Source: JAJTFW01 sp031421935 (lineage in GTDB: Bacteria; Bacteroidota; Bacteroidia; AKYH767-A; OLB10). Taken from it: DNA of 6,415 nucleotides. The translations under genes were made by a program, and so were the position numbers. The DNA lies in contig JANOPQ010000004.1 of the NCBI GenBank assembly GCA_031421935.1, positions 1 to 6,415 of the forward strand. Direction: 5' to 3'. The notes under the pieces are model-generated. The model ran no database searches. It worked only from the letters and a program-made list of their open reading frames with translations, and had not been told where the DNA came from. Of the stretch, positions 6,292-6,415 are shown piece by piece. Position 1 is the stretch's first letter; each line of letters opens with the position of its first letter.

Positions 6292-6415
6292 CTATAAATC
6301 TTCCGGTTTAATTTTTACTATTTTGTTGTCTCTCATTACAACAAGCACGGAGTTTTTATATTTCTTGTAGGCAATCAATCTTTCATACGAAATTTCAAGA
6401 CCCTTCAAAATTTTG
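6292..6415 (-). CDS. C-terminal end of a small conserved-looking protein, partial at the window edge
   Basis: On the minus strand, 40 codons run in from the right edge to TAG (6294-6292). The peptide contains KILKGLEISYERLIAYKKYK followed by a strand-like NSVLVVMRDNKIVKIKPEDL end. A helix rich in Lys/Glu followed by two short strands with a turn at RDNK looks like a genuine folded C-terminus rather than a chance frame, and the codons are used evenly. The N-terminus lies outside the window. I recall short Bacteroidota proteins of this look ('LKGLE.SY..L..FK..KNS.LVV..DGKI') but cannot name a function; a small regulatory or toxin-antitoxin-linked protein is only a guess. It converges with the T9SS gene across 91 bases. 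An A9 run at 6276-6284 gives T9 just after its stop on the minus strand, without a convincing hairpin. Confidence 0.6.
   Translation of the reverse strand, partial: KILKGLEISYERLIAYKKYKNSVLVVMRDNKIVKIKPEDL

Noticed and set aside
1..6415. CRISPR arrays, tRNA/rRNA genes, transposases, phage or defence genes
   Set aside because: No regularly spaced repeats, cloverleaf-like segments or relevant protein motifs were seen on either strand.

Overview
This is an AT-rich window from a member of the Bacteroidota, probably an environmental Flavobacteriia, Chitinophagia or Sphingobacteriia type. Three things point there. The first large gene is the short GlmU-like sugar nucleotidyltransferase typical of that phylum. 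Two separate sequences carry the C-terminal sorting signal of the type IX secretion system (T9SS), which is confined to Bacteroidota. The large genes have A/T-rich starts without a Shine-Dalgarno sequence.

Layout from left to right: bases 1-434 hold no confident gene. They contain a perfect 13-bp inverted repeat (82-112) and, just before the first gene, a perfect AGGAGG in front of a possible 16-codon leader ORF. At 435-1640 (+) lies the GlmU-like enzyme, with an N-terminal nucleotidyltransferase-like part and a C-terminal left-handed beta-helix acetyltransferase part. It belongs to UDP-GlcNAc or related sugar-nucleotide synthesis. The 194-bp gap after it carries a long branched stem-loop. 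At 1835-4345 (+) lies a complete LonA ATP-dependent protease with every catalytic motif intact. The gap at 4346-4679 carries another stem-loop and the broken remains of a T9SS C-terminal sorting domain. At 4680-6200 (+) is a secreted T9SS cargo protein with a signal peptide, a probable beta-propeller-like body and an intact type A sorting domain. At 6292-6415 (-) is the C-terminal end of a small unidentified protein that continues beyond the window.

The genes do not form an obvious pathway. GlmU-like enzyme and Lon are housekeeping functions (cell-envelope precursor supply and protein quality control), and the gaps and stem-loops suggest separate transcription. The right-hand third looks more accessory: a surface or secreted protein next to a decayed relative of the same secretion class. 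I found no CRISPR array, tRNA, rRNA, transposase or defence system. The most informative non-standard signals are the decayed T9SS tail whose last codon overlaps the start of the intact T9SS gene, and two stem-loops that share the same A-rich flank and may belong to one dispersed repeat family.
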